A stretch of 64,000 bases of DNA from contig CAYPQF010000034.1 of the NCBI GenBank assembly GCA_964412815.1, positions 186,001 through 250,000 of the forward strand, in the 5' to 3' direction. Both the position numbers and the translations under genes were made by a program. Positions within the stretch are counted from its first letter, which is position 1; each line of letters opens with the position of its first letter. Below are positions 43,725-53,106 of the stretch, one piece after another. This DNA comes from JAOAFZ01 sp964412815. Lineage in GTDB: Bacteria; Patescibacteriota; Microgenomatia; UBA1406; GWC2-37-13. The notes under the pieces were generated by a model. That model was not told where the DNA came from, ran no database searches, and saw nothing but the letters and a program-made list of their open reading frames with translations.

Positions 43725-46700
43725 GTGCTGGGAACTTCTGACGCCCAGGCGTTGACCCTGATGACAAACAATGTTCAGAGAATTCAGATCAGCACCGCCG
43801 GCCTGATTGGTATTGGTACGAGCGTGGGGAATTCGCTCGTTTCCTTTCCGGGTTCAACCACGAGTCGGGCCTCGATCAACATTGCTCCGGGAGCACAACC
43901 TGCAACGGGTACACAAGGTGACTTGTACGTACAGGGAGGCAATCTTTTTTTCCACAATGGTGCTCAGTGGGAGAACCTGCGAAACTACTGGCGCCTGAAT
44001 GGTACCGATTTATATTACAGCGGGGGAGAAGTCGGTATCGATACTGCCAGTCCGGTTGAAAAGCTGGAAGTACAGGAGGGGAATATTCGGATTAATACTG
44101 CTTCTGCATCGGACACAACCCGACGTTCTATCCAATGGTTTGATGGTCTGGCGCGTTGGTCAATCGGCTATACTGCCTCGGAAACCAACCGGCCACTTCG
44201 GATTCAAACCGGGAACACTGCCGTACTCTCTATTCAGGAAAACGGCAATGTCGGTATCGGGGTTAACTCTCCGGGACGCACGCTGGACGTGAATGGGGCG
44301 GTACGTCTCCAGCCTACAACACTGCCGTCTAATCCTGCATCCGGAGACTTATTTAATGATGGGTCATCTTTATTTTTTTATGATGGTACCAGCTGGAGCG
44401 ACCTTGCCGAAGGGGGCAGCGGGAGTGGCCTGTGGAGTATGAATGGCAGCGATATTTATTACTCAACCGGATCGGTCGGTGTCGGGGTGAATAATCCAGC
44501 AGCTCTCTTTTCCGTTGGAACAAACTCTGCTTTTCAAGTCAGTTCCAACGGTAATATGAGCACAACCGGATCTATTCGCTCAGGAACCTTGGCATTGGGA
44601 GGCATACTAAAAGCTGCGGCAACAACCGGGCAGATTGAACTGGCGGTACCGGGAGTTGATTACGAACAGTCGATTACCTTTTTTAACGGCATTACCCGGG
44701 GAATAAATAACTCAGTTGGATTGGGTGGAACACTGGCTGACCATACTGCCATTGCTCTGGGAACGAATACCCTTTCTTTTACCGGTACCAGCGGTCGCGT
44801 CGGGTTTGGCACCAGTTCGCCGGCACGTATGGTTGATATTAATGGTGCTATGCGACTTCGCAGCACGACCCAACCAACCAGTCCATCTGCTGGAGATATC
44901 TATTCAAGCGGATCTGATATCTGGTTTTACAATGGGTCGGCCTGGACCAGTATGTTGTACGGTTCGGGAGCAAGTCTTCTGTCTGGAGATGCAGACCTGG
45001 CATATCTGACCTCACTAACAAGTGATTTTGCACTTGGTGGATCGACTTCGGCAGCTCCGTTTTTCTTTGATCAGAGCACGAATCTGCTTACATTAACTAA
45101 TACTACTACCGGCCCTAGCTTTCGTGTAAACGATCAGTCTAGCGATACGTCACCGTTTCTGATTGATGCCGATGGACGGGTTGCTATAGGAAAAACATCT
45201 GCTTCTTATAAGGTAGATGTGGTTGGTGACATTTATTCCAGCCAGTATCTTCGTGGTGAGCAGGGAGTCTGTATTGGCTCAGATTGCCGGACGTCCTGGT
45301 CTACGGTCGGTTTTCCAACTGGACAGAACGGTAGTACTATTTACCATAACGGAACCGACTGGCAGGCAAGCACTTTTCTTTTTAACGGAGGAAACGTTCT
45401 GGGTGTAGGGATTAGCGCACCGGGAGCGTTAATTGATATCGCCGGCGCCACCACTGCTCGAGCAAGTATGCGGATTCGTTCCGGTACTGCACCATCCTCC
45501 CCGAATCCTGGCGATCTGTGGTTTGATGGCACGCAGCTTATCTTTCAGCGTGATGCAAGTAGTCCAGTAAACCTTCTAGCTCAAAACGCATTATGGGGAG
45601 AAAATGGTTCAAAAATATTTTACAACTTAGGAGAAGTAGGCATTGGTACAAGTGATCCATCATCTCAGCTTCATGTTAACTCTTCTACCGCGTCATCAAC
45701 AGGCATCACTGTTCAAAATACCAGCGGTTCGGGGAATCCGTTTTTACGTATCCAATCGGCTGCAAATCGCGGAGCCAACCTTTTTTTGAGCTGTAATAAT
45801 GTAGAGATCGGTCAGCTGACGGTTGCTTCCAATAATGGGTTCTTTAACATAGTAGCCCTAAATAATACGGGGATTAACTTGCAAACAGGGGGTACCTCAA
45901 GCCTTCTGATTACGAATTCAGGAAATGTCGGTTTGAACACCACCGGACCGAATACGACGCTGGACGTGAACGGTGCGTTCTCTATGCGTGGTATGGCGGC
46001 TCCGGCAAATGCTCCGACAGGACAAGGACGTCTGTATTTTGACAGTACCACCCGAAAGTTCCGTGTCTCGGAAGACGGAAACACCTATGTCGACCTCTTA
46101 AGTGCGGGGTCGAGTTCGTTTGATCTGGGAGGTAATTCCTTCGGTGCGCTCGCAACACTGGGAACCAATGACAACTTTAACCTTGCGCTGGAAACAAATA
46201 ATTCTACCCGAATGACTATCACTACCAGCGGCAATGTTGGTATCGGCACGACGAACCCGGGTCAGCGGCTTGATGTCGCCGGTTTTGTACGAAGCACCTC
46301 GGGTGGATTTATATTCCCTGACGGTTCGATTCAAACAACAGCGGTCGGACAGGGAGGCGGGTTCTGGATCGGCAACGGGAACCACATCTACAACTCGAAT
46401 ACAGGCAATGTCGGCATCGGCATTATCAACCCGACATTCAAGCTGGATGTTACCGGGAATGCGCGCTTTACCAGTTCTGTAGAAGTAGGCGGTAATCTCG
46501 ATTTCAGCAGCACTAATCCAATTCTCCGAGCTTTCAACGCGACAAATAACAACATGAGAAGCGTACTTGAACTAACCGCAGATCAGACGGCTCGAAACTA
46601 TTTCCAGATGCGAGCCACCGAAGGTGAATATACCACCCCAACGCTTTCTACCGTTGGTGCCTGGACTCATATCAATCTTGGACTTTCTCCAAAAGGGAAT

Positions 46701-47822
46701 GGAAATGTAATTATCACTTCCAATAATCTGCAGTTTCAGAATACTGCCCCACGGCTTATGTCTCTCGATTCAAACTCCAATATGCGTGGTGTCCTTGAAA
46801 TGAATGCCGGTACCGGTGCACGGAACTGGTTGAGACTTTCAACTGTAGAAGGCAATTTTACGACCCAAAGCGTTGAGGCAGTAGGAGAATTTAGTAACTT
46901 AAATCTCGGACTCACTCCAAAGGGTACCGGCAACGTAGTTATTTCTTCTAACAACCTACTGTTTAATAACACGGCACCGGTTTTGATGGCCTTTAACGCT
47001 ACGAACGGGAATCATCGGAGTGTATTACAACTGACCGCAGATCAGACGGCTCGAAATTATTTCCAGATGAATGCAACTGAAGGAGACTACACAACACCGA
47101 CACTTTCGGCTATCGGTGCATGGAGTAATATTAATCTCGGGCTCACCCCAAAAGGTGCAGGTAATGTTGTGATTGGATCAAATAACTTACTCTTCAATAA
47201 CACGGCTCCAATTCTTATGGCGTTTAATGCTATCAATAATAATCACCGAAATGTATTACAACTCACCGCAGACCAGACGGCGCGAAACTACTTTCAGATG
47301 AATGCAACTGAGGGAAGTTTTACTACTCCAACAATCTCAACAATTGGAGCGTGGGATAACATTAACCTCGGCTTGTCTGCCAAGGGTGGTGGTCGCATTC
47401 TTTTGAATAATGGATCTCAGGTACTCAGTTCCGGATCCTACAATACGACATCGCCGGGGACTGCAGCCGGCGGGTTACATATTGCTCCGTCTACAACGAC
47501 TGCCGGACATTCGACGGCTCTAACTTTTGGGGCATCAAACCATTCAAATGCAGGTCACGCTCAGGCTGGTATCTATGTGGAAGGCAATACAGGTGGAACA
47601 ACCATGCGTTTGGCTACTACAAATAGTTATGGGAGCGGAGCGCAAACGCGTATGACAATTGATACCGTTGGGGCAGTTACCTTTACGGGAGCGGTGACAT
47701 CAAATGGTGCTATCAGTGCTACCGGAAACCTCACGTCCGGTGGTACAACTCAATTGGGAGGCTCTACCCTGACTAATGGACGACTCAACCTTCACGGTAC
47801 GTCTCAAAATATTGCGAATTGA
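43725..47822 (+). CDS. Giant tail-fibre-like surface gene, part 3 (fibre repeats)
   Basis: 1365 aa from the first ATG; the frame is open from about 43645 (GTVWGSVSSAISGTAFVNGG). Almost all of it is trimeric-fibre-like: more than ten copies of a V-G-I-G-T-x-x-P-x-x-x-L-D-V-x-G motif alternate with short beta segments such as SGDLFNDGSSLFFYDGTSW. Residues about 923-1229 are four 76-77-residue repeats (46491-47411). The ORF ends with TGA at 47820-47822, but the same frame stays open after it and continues for 960 codons, so the stop is probably a point mutation. Such fibres in phages bind host surfaces; here a cell-surface adhesin is more likely because a membrane anchor is encoded upstream and no phage genes are near. 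Confidence 0.8.
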   Translation: MLGTSDAQALTLMTNNVQRIQISTAGLIGIGTSVGNSLVSFPGSTTSRASINIAPGAQPATGTQGDLYVQGGNLFFHNGAQWENLRNYWRLNGTDLYYSGGEVGIDTASPVEKLEVQEGNIRINTASASDTTRRSIQWFDGLARWSIGYTASETNRPLRIQTGNTAVLSIQENGNVGIGVNSPGRTLDVNGAVRLQPTTLPSNPASGDLFNDGSSLFFYDGTSWSDLAEGGSGSGLWSMNGSDIYYSTGSVGVGVNNPAALFSVGTNSAFQVSSNGNMSTTGSIRSGTLALGGILKAAATTGQIELAVPGVDYEQSITFFNGITRGINNSVGLGGTLADHTAIALGTNTLSFTGTSGRVGFGTSSPARMVDINGAMRLRSTTQPTSPSAGDIYSSGSDIWFYNGSAWTSMLYGSGASLLSGDADLAYLTSLTSDFALGGSTSAAPFFFDQSTNLLTLTNTTTGPSFRVNDQSSDTSPFLIDADGRVAIGKTSASYKVDVVGDIYSSQYLRGEQGVCIGSDCRTSWSTVGFPTGQNGSTIYHNGTDWQASTFLFNGGNVLGVGISAPGALIDIAGATTARASMRIRSGTAPSSPNPGDLWFDGTQLIFQRDASSPVNLLAQNALWGENGSKIFYNLGEVGIGTSDPSSQLHVNSSTASSTGITVQNTSGSGNPFLRIQSAANRGANLFLSCNNVEIGQLTVASNNGFFNIVALNNTGINLQTGGTSSLLITNSGNVGLNTTGPNTTLDVNGAFSMRGMAAPANAPTGQGRLYFDSTTRKFRVSEDGNTYVDLLSAGSSSFDLGGNSFGALATLGTNDNFNLALETNNSTRMTITTSGNVGIGTTNPGQRLDVAGFVRSTSGGFIFPDGSIQTTAVGQGGGFWIGNGNHIYNSNTGNVGIGIINPTFKLDVTGNARFTSSVEVGGNLDFSSTNPILRAFNATNNNMRSVLELTADQTARNYFQMRATEGEYTTPTLSTVGAWTHINLGLSPKGNGNVIITSNNLQFQNTAPRLMSLDSNSNMRGVLEMNAGTGARNWLRLSTVEGNFTTQSVEAVGEFSNLNLGLTPKGTGNVVISSNNLLFNNTAPVLMAFNATNGNHRSVLQLTADQTARNYFQMNATEGDYTTPTLSAIGAWSNINLGLTPKGAGNVVIGSNNLLFNNTAPILMAFNAINNNHRNVLQLTADQTARNYFQMNATEGSFTTPTISTIGAWDNINLGLSAKGGGRILLNNGSQVLSSGSYNTTSPGTAAGGLHIAPSTTTAGHSTALTFGASNHSNAGHAQAGIYVEGNTGGTTMRLATTNSYGSGAQTRMTIDTVGAVTFTGAVTSNGAISATGNLTSGGTTQLGGSTLTNGRLNLHGTSQNIAN
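46491..47411 (+). repeat. Four tandem 76-77-codon repeats in the fibre
   Basis: Units start at 46491, 46722, 46950 and 47181 and are 228-231 bp long. Each reads roughly NNLLFNNTAP, MAFNATN, VLQLTADQTARNYFQM, NATEGDYTTPT and INLGLTPKGAGNV. Units 3 and 4 are nearly identical; unit 2 is the most diverged. They look like internal gene duplications that lengthen the fibre. Confidence 0.85.
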
Positions 47823-47864
47823 CCACACATACATTTTACGACAACAGCGAGCACATTCCCTGCC

Positions 47865-50705
47865 ATGCAGCAGCTTATCTGGAATCATGATAACCAGGCT
47901 CTGAGCTTTGATGCATACTTTGATAATGCCTGGAGAAGTAGTTTTTCAGGGTCCAACTTTCAGATATACAAGCAGAGCAATTTACTGAACTTTAACTACG
48001 CAAGCGGCGTAGTTGCTGGAAGCGGCATTACCTTTCAGACCGGTATGGCACTCAATACATCTGGATTCCTGGGTCTTGGAACCACAGCTCCACAAGCGCG
48101 CCTACAACTTGCAAACAATGTCTCAACCGGGGCTCCGGACACCTTCTCGAAGTATCAGATGATAATCTGGGAAAACGGTTCTGCCACCGGAGCATACGGC
48201 ATGGGAGTAGAAGCGAACACGTTCTGGTTTAACTCAGGGGGGAGTGACTATAAGTGGTATGCGGCAGGTGGAGCTACCCCGTCTATGTTCCTGGACAGTG
48301 GAAACCTGGGTATCGGTACCAGCGGAGCTCCAGCAGCTCGACTGCATGTGGTGGGAACTCAGCTTCGATGGGATCCATCTACCACAACTACAAACGCCGG
48401 AATTTTGTTTACCGGGGGAAATGATACCTATGCTGAAATCCGGGCGGGTCAGGTCAGTAACTACAATAACTATCGGCAACTTATTCTCAACGGCTCGCCA
48501 TCAGGATATGTGGGTGTAGGGACACTCACACCCCGGGCCAGCTTTGATGTAGGCGGAAATGTAAGTACCGGGACTCCGCTTGCCCGTATAGGACCGGGTA
48601 TCGCATTTACCTCCACAACTGACAGTCAGGCCTGGATGAGCGCAAACGGCTGGCTGTGGAATGGTTCTGCATGGACTCGAACTGCCGCAACAAATGCTGT
48701 TATGTGGGGTTCTGGAAATAATGCCGGAGCTTTCGAAATATGGACAACAGACTCTGCTTCCGCACAAAATACCGCTCCTGCAAATTCAAATTCACGGCTC
48801 ATTGTATTAAACAATGGAAATGTAGGTGTTGGGCTGATCAACCCGACAAATAAATTTGAAGTGACCGGCAACTCAGCAGTAAACGGTAATATGATAATCA
48901 ATAGTAGCGGAGCAATTAATCAGACAGTAAACAGTTGGGGGGATAAATGGTTTATGGCTGGCGCTGATATTAAAGTGGGAATGAACCAGACCAATACAGC
49001 CTGGCAGTTTGATATTGGGGGTGTTACCGGACTTACCAGATATCGCTTTAATGCAACAAACTCTGGAAGTATAAATGGTCCGATCGTGGACTTTAATACC
49101 AATGGCACAAGTACCTTCTATGGTGCCACCACCATGAACTCGAACTTATTTGCTTTGGGAAATGCAGGTTTTGGTACATCTTCTCCAAGTACCACCTTGT
49201 CTGTGCATAACGCCAACTCATCAACTACACAGACAAATTTCACACAGGCTATTACAAACGGTGGCATTCAGGTTTCTTCAATATATGCTGACGGAGCATT
49301 TACTCCAGGAATGTTCTGGACAACAAGTAACAATGAATCATCCCGGCCGAAGGCAGGAATATATACCCGTAATACCTCAACCGGCACCTTTATGTATCTG
49401 GGTACTACCAGTTCGTATGTGACTGGTATTAACAACGATGCAATTGTGATTAATCCAAATGGAAACGTTGGGCTAAGCACCGCAACACCAAGTTCCTTCC
49501 GGCTTGAGGTTAACGGCTCCATTGGACCATCTGCTGATAACGTGAGCACATTGGGTAGCTCTGGGCGTCGCTTTACCGAAGTATTTGCCTCAAACGGTAC
49601 TATAAACACATCAGACGTGAGATTAAAAGAAAATATCCAATCTTTGAATTATGGTCTAGAAGAAATACTCGCACTTGAAACAGTTTCATATACCTGGAGA
49701 GGCGGCGATCAGGCAGATCGTAAACTTGGTCTGATTGCGCAGGACCTGCAACAGATTATGCCGGAAGTGGTGCATGTCGGCAGCGATGTAAACAAAACCC
49801 TGGGTGTCTATTACACAGATTTGATTCCGGTTACCATCAAGGCAATTCAGGAACAGCAGGAACAGATCAATGCCATAAAACTCAAGACGAATGAACAGTC
49901 AATCATGGATACGATTATGGCATTAATGCAGTCAGATGCCTCCCAGTCAAAAGAGATCAATGAGTTGAATAAGCGTATAGCAAGTATTTCAGCCGGATTA
50001 GTACAAGCAAATGCAACAATTACTCAGGCTCCACCCGTTGCAACAACATCTGTTGATCTTTCAAGACTGGAGACTCGCACCACCAGTCTGGAAGCCGAGA
50101 TCGCCAGCCTGAGTGCCCGCCTGACAGCTATGGTATTGGGAGCTTCGACTGCATCAACCTCTGCACTGGTAGAAAACCAGACGTCAGTATCAGATCTGAT
50201 CGTCAGCAATACTGCCAATATTAATAATCTGGGTGTTACCGGATCGATTACAGCTGGTCTGCTCTCGATCTCCGGGATGGATGAGCTAGGAGGCTCGTCC
50301 ATCAATACACTGGTAGAGCCACTTAAAATGCAGTCTTTGCGTGGAGGCGCAATCGAGATGATGGGTGGTGACTTCCGTATAGGGACAGATGGCACCGTCA
50401 CCATTGCAGGAACTGTCGAGGCACAGACTGTCAAAGCTGAAACAGTGCAGACTAAGGCGATCGAGGTTGATCGTTCCGAGAAGGAAGATGCTACAGCCGG
50501 AACTTCGACCATCAAACCGGGGGAGACATCGGTAGTGATCAAAACCACCGCGGTAAAAGCTGATAGCCTGATTTTTGTAACAGAAAAAACCGAACAGTTT
50601 GCCACTATGATCGTTACTCAACAGAAGGATGGGGAATCGTTTACGGTCAAGATCAAAGAAGCAGCAAGTGGAGATGTTACCTTTAACTGGTTGATCGTAA
50701 AATAA
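47865..50705 (+). CDS. Giant tail-fibre-like surface gene, part 4 with S74 self-cleaving chaperone domain
   Basis: 946 aa, in the same frame as part 3 (the sequence between, PHIHFTTTASTFPA, is open). The first 570 residues continue the fibre. Near residues 580-690 is an intramolecular-chaperone domain of peptidase family S74: NTSDVRLKENIQSLNYGLEE with the Ser and Lys of the cleavage dyad, VSYTWRG and KLGLIAQDLQQIMPEVV. In phages this domain trimerises the fibre and then cuts itself off. A coiled-coil stretch (about 700-800) and the shared C-terminal modules follow: NINNLGVTGSITAGLLSI, GAIEMMGGDFRIGTDG, and a final beta domain ending FNWLIVK. C-terminal modules like these recur at 1420-2285 and 61616-64000. 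Confidence 0.82.
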   Translation: MQQLIWNHDNQALSFDAYFDNAWRSSFSGSNFQIYKQSNLLNFNYASGVVAGSGITFQTGMALNTSGFLGLGTTAPQARLQLANNVSTGAPDTFSKYQMIIWENGSATGAYGMGVEANTFWFNSGGSDYKWYAAGGATPSMFLDSGNLGIGTSGAPAARLHVVGTQLRWDPSTTTTNAGILFTGGNDTYAEIRAGQVSNYNNYRQLILNGSPSGYVGVGTLTPRASFDVGGNVSTGTPLARIGPGIAFTSTTDSQAWMSANGWLWNGSAWTRTAATNAVMWGSGNNAGAFEIWTTDSASAQNTAPANSNSRLIVLNNGNVGVGLINPTNKFEVTGNSAVNGNMIINSSGAINQTVNSWGDKWFMAGADIKVGMNQTNTAWQFDIGGVTGLTRYRFNATNSGSINGPIVDFNTNGTSTFYGATTMNSNLFALGNAGFGTSSPSTTLSVHNANSSTTQTNFTQAITNGGIQVSSIYADGAFTPGMFWTTSNNESSRPKAGIYTRNTSTGTFMYLGTTSSYVTGINNDAIVINPNGNVGLSTATPSSFRLEVNGSIGPSADNVSTLGSSGRRFTEVFASNGTINTSDVRLKENIQSLNYGLEEILALETVSYTWRGGDQADRKLGLIAQDLQQIMPEVVHVGSDVNKTLGVYYTDLIPVTIKAIQEQQEQINAIKLKTNEQSIMDTIMALMQSDASQSKEINELNKRIASISAGLVQANATITQAPPVATTSVDLSRLETRTTSLEAEIASLSARLTAMVLGASTASTSALVENQTSVSDLIVSNTANINNLGVTGSITAGLLSISGMDELGGSSINTLVEPLKMQSLRGGAIEMMGGDFRIGTDGTVTIAGTVEAQTVKAETVQTKAIEVDRSEKEDATAGTSTIKPGETSVVIKTTAVKADSLIFVTEKTEQFATMIVTQQKDGESFTVKIKEAASGDVTFNWLIVK

Positions 50706-50718
50706 GTCTGTATTGACT

Positions 50719-50747
50719 TTTACTCAAGGCCGGTGTCGGTGTATAAT
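50719..50747 (+). promoter_or_regulatory. Promoter of tyrS
   Basis: TTTACT (50719-50724), 17-nt spacer, TATAAT (50742-50747), 6 nt before the ATG at 50754. An in-frame GTG at 50733 lies inside this promoter and is rejected as the start. Confidence 0.6.
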
Positions 50748-50753
50748 AGCCTC

Positions 50754-51968
50754 ATGAACAATTTACTCCAGACCCTTACAGAACGGGGGCTGGTATATCA
50801 GCACAGTCCCGGCATCGAAGACGTATTTGCCAACGGCACTACTCTGTATCTGGGCTACGATCCGACCGGTCCTGATCTGCATATCGGACACCTTCTGGGA
50901 ATTACCGTCTTAAAACGTGCGTACGAAGCAGGACAGAATATTATTGTGTTAGTGGGTGGGGGAACCTCTATGATCGGAGATCCGGGAGGCAAAGATGCAG
51001 AACGACCGATCCTGCCAAAAGAGCAGATCGAAGCAAACAAAGAACAGATGAAACAGCAGTTTTCACGCTTTTTTGAGTTTGACAACAATAGGGTTCGGAT
51101 GGTGGATAATGCTGACTGGCTGGAAAAAACAGCGTTAATTGATTTTTTGCGAGCAGCCGGTAAGTTTATCTCGATCAACTCAATGCTTGATAAAGACTCG
51201 GTCAGTTCACGGATTAGTCGCGAAGAAGGCATCTCGTATGCCGAGTTTTCGTACCAGTTACTCCAGGCATTTGATTACCTTCGGTTGTATCAGGAATATG
51301 GATGCGCTGTTCAGGTCGGTGGATCGGATCAGTGGGGGAACATTATTCAGGGAGTAGAGTTAATCCGGAAGCGGTTGGGTAAACCGGCATATGCCCTGTC
51401 ATATCCTTTGATCGTGAATCCGAAAACTGGAAAAAAATTCGGCAAGACAGAAAGTGGAGAAGGAATCTGGTTGAATGCAGAGAAGACACATCCGTTCCAT
51501 CTGTACCAGTTCCTGCTGAATACCGATGATGAACTGGCGCCAACCTTAATGAAATACTTCTCATTCCGTCCTATGGCAGAGATTACGGAGGTAATCAGCA
51601 CCTGGGAGCAGGTGAAACATGAACGGTTGCTTCAAAAAGAACTTGCCCGTGAAGTAACAGCTATGGTTCATGGAGAAGATGCAGCCCGTCATGCAGAAGA
51701 GATCACGGGGTTGCTGTTTGCAAAAAAGCATGAAGATTTAACGGACGATCAGATTTCGTTTATTATGACTGCCGTTCCACATGGAACCTATACCGGTGAT
51801 TTGCAGATTGCGGAAGCTGCAGCAGCAATCGGGTTAACAGCCTCCTTAAGCGAAGCCAGACGACTGGTTCAGCAGAATGGTATGAATGCGATCCCGCTCC
51901 GCAGTACGTATACCCTTATTCGAAAAGGAAAGAAAGAGTTTGGTATAGTGAAAAGAGAAGAGGCGTGA
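50754..51968 (+). CDS. tyrS: Tyrosyl-tRNA synthetase
   Basis: 404 aa from ATG 50754. Class I synthetase charging tRNA-Tyr. The HIGH motif appears as DLHIGHLLGITVLK, tyrosine and ATP site residues in LLQAFDYLRLYQEYGCAVQVGGSDQWGNI, and the KMSKS motif as KFGKTESGEG, which marks the TyrRS form common in many bacteria. The last 65 residues form an S4-type RNA-binding domain (EARRLVQQNGMNAI). The stop is inside a hairpin at 51960-51979. Confidence 0.96.
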   Translation: MNNLLQTLTERGLVYQHSPGIEDVFANGTTLYLGYDPTGPDLHIGHLLGITVLKRAYEAGQNIIVLVGGGTSMIGDPGGKDAERPILPKEQIEANKEQMKQQFSRFFEFDNNRVRMVDNADWLEKTALIDFLRAAGKFISINSMLDKDSVSSRISREEGISYAEFSYQLLQAFDYLRLYQEYGCAVQVGGSDQWGNIIQGVELIRKRLGKPAYALSYPLIVNPKTGKKFGKTESGEGIWLNAEKTHPFHLYQFLLNTDDELAPTLMKYFSFRPMAEITEVISTWEQVKHERLLQKELAREVTAMVHGEDAARHAEEITGLLFAKKHEDLTDDQISFIMTAVPHGTYTGDLQIAEAAAAIGLTASLSEARRLVQQNGMNAIPLRSTYTLIRKGKKEFGIVKREEA

Positions 51969-51979
51969 GTCCACGCCTC
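51960..51979. terminator. Hairpin at the end of tyrS
   Basis: GAGGCGTG (51960-51967) pairs with CACGCCTC (51972-51979). On the plus strand only CTCCCTTCC follows; on the minus strand a T-rich run (TTCTCTTTTC) follows, so it fits a terminator for the minus-strand membrane genes at 52042-52941 better than for tyrS. Confidence 0.55.
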
Positions 51980-52041
51980 TCCCTTCCGTGATTGGATACG
52001 CGGCCGCAAGTGGACGGCCGACTACGCCCTTTGCCAATCTG

Positions 52042-52467
52042 CTACTGGTCGTTCCGGTTGATCCACCAGATGAACTCGGCCGTGATCTTTCCCCAGAACG
52101 CGACCATACCCAGATACGCCGCGTAGCTCCCCAGGGTTGTCCAGATACCAGGAACCACCAGTGTGGCGAAGATGATGTTAGCGATCACATATGGCCCGAC
52201 ACTCCGCGGCGTCACCGTGTACCGTAACTGTTCAAAGCCCGGAATTGCGGTGATAGCCCTGAGTAGTACTGCCCCGAAAGTACCGCTCGCGAACGCAACA
52301 CAGCCGTGGGCAATTGTCCAGCGATCCGGTGCTGATTGCGGTTGCTGTAAGACTATGTCAAGAACGGCATCTCCGACAAAGATAGCCATCATCGCCATGC
52401 TAACGATCAGCAGGCCGTATACAAGCAACGCCATAGTCAACCACCGTGTAATCTCCCGAAAGATCAT
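52042..52467 (-). CDS. Membrane protein of unknown function, GC-rich, with Shine-Dalgarno
   Basis: 141 aa with four hydrophobic segments (about 10-32, 50-72, 88-110, 113-130); no family recognised. It follows the gene at 52489-52941 by 21 nt on the same strand. A clear AGGAGGAAT lies just before the ATG, which is rare in this window. Base composition is distinctly more GC-rich and Arg/Ala-rich than the neighbours. It may have been acquired from another genome together with its partner. Role unknown; small paired membrane proteins of this kind are sometimes transport or efflux subunits, but nothing here shows it. Confidence 0.68.
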   Translation of the reverse strand: MIFREITRWLTMALLVYGLLIVSMAMMAIFVGDAVLDIVLQQPQSAPDRWTIAHGCVAFASGTFGAVLLRAITAIPGFEQLRYTVTPRSVGPYVIANIIFATLVVPGIWTTLGSYAAYLGMVAFWGKITAEFIWWINRNDQ

Positions 52468-52488
52468 CGTATTCCTCCTGTAAATCGT

Positions 52489-52941
52489 TCAGAACGCTTG
52501 TCCGTGTACGCACCTCCGGAAGAAGGCATGTGTCAGCACCCCTCCCGTTACCAGCAGCACAACGTGTGCGGCCGTTGTCGCAAGAAACAGAACGCTTGCG
52601 ATCACGAGCAGCAGTGCAAGCAGCACGCTCGCCACCTCGAGATCTGCCTCGGGGTCCAGGCGTCGCCGGATTGCAGCTTGCATCGCGGGCCTGCTCATGT
52701 AAAGCGAGTATAGAGTCCAGAGCGCGCACCCGCAGAAGAAGGCGATGTACTGCCAGAATACCGCACGGACCTCAAAAGTGATCGGCAGATCCTTCCCGGT
52801 CTGCAGGTATCGTACGCCCCACTCCAGCAGAAAGACACTCATCGTGGCCATGCCGGTGTAAAACAGGGCAAAAACCGATCCCTGAAGTAGCGGTGCCGAC
52901 TGCGGACGGTTTGATGTTTGTGTTGCCACAACAGTCTCCAT
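52489..52941 (-). CDS. Membrane protein of unknown function, GC-rich partner
   Basis: 150 aa with about four membrane helices (residues 20-42, 60-80, 103-123, 125-140) and a basic loop AAIRRRLDPEADLE between helices 2 and 3. It is the first gene of the pair and probably forms an operon, and possibly a complex, with the following 141-aa membrane protein. A TATAAT box lies about 19 nt upstream on the minus strand. Composition is GC-rich like its partner and unlike tyrS or the next gene. No family recognised. Confidence 0.66.
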   Translation of the reverse strand: METVVATQTSNRPQSAPLLQGSVFALFYTGMATMSVFLLEWGVRYLQTGKDLPITFEVRAVFWQYIAFFCGCALWTLYSLYMSRPAMQAAIRRRLDPEADLEVASVLLALLLVIASVLFLATTAAHVVLLVTGGVLTHAFFRRCVHGQAF

Positions 52942-53106
52942 TATTCACGGATGAGCCCATATTATACCGTACTCCTGCTTGAACTGCAAAAATCCATATG
53001 GTACTATTGGGGTAACTCCACATTTGATCAACGCCGCTCATTTGTACGTTCGGAGGTTTTGTGTGCAATGAGGCATGCTTCTTTATAATTTTCATCATCT
53101 GTTTGT

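Noticed and set aside
46491..47411. CRISPR array
   Set aside because: The repeats are about 230 bp, coding, in frame and without spacers; no cas genes are present. The Cas2-like fold at 23849-24619 belongs to the PaaX family.
47820..47822. TGA recoded as glycine, as in Gracilibacteria and Absconditabacteria
   Set aside because: Many intact genes in the window end in TGA at the expected length (for example dprA, tyrS, the 6649 gene), and no housekeeping gene contains an internal TGA.
52001..52020. Palindromic CGGCCG pair as an attachment site
   Set aside because: Two CGGCCG hexamers in a GC-rich stretch are not distinctive and no matching copy or recombinase is nearby.
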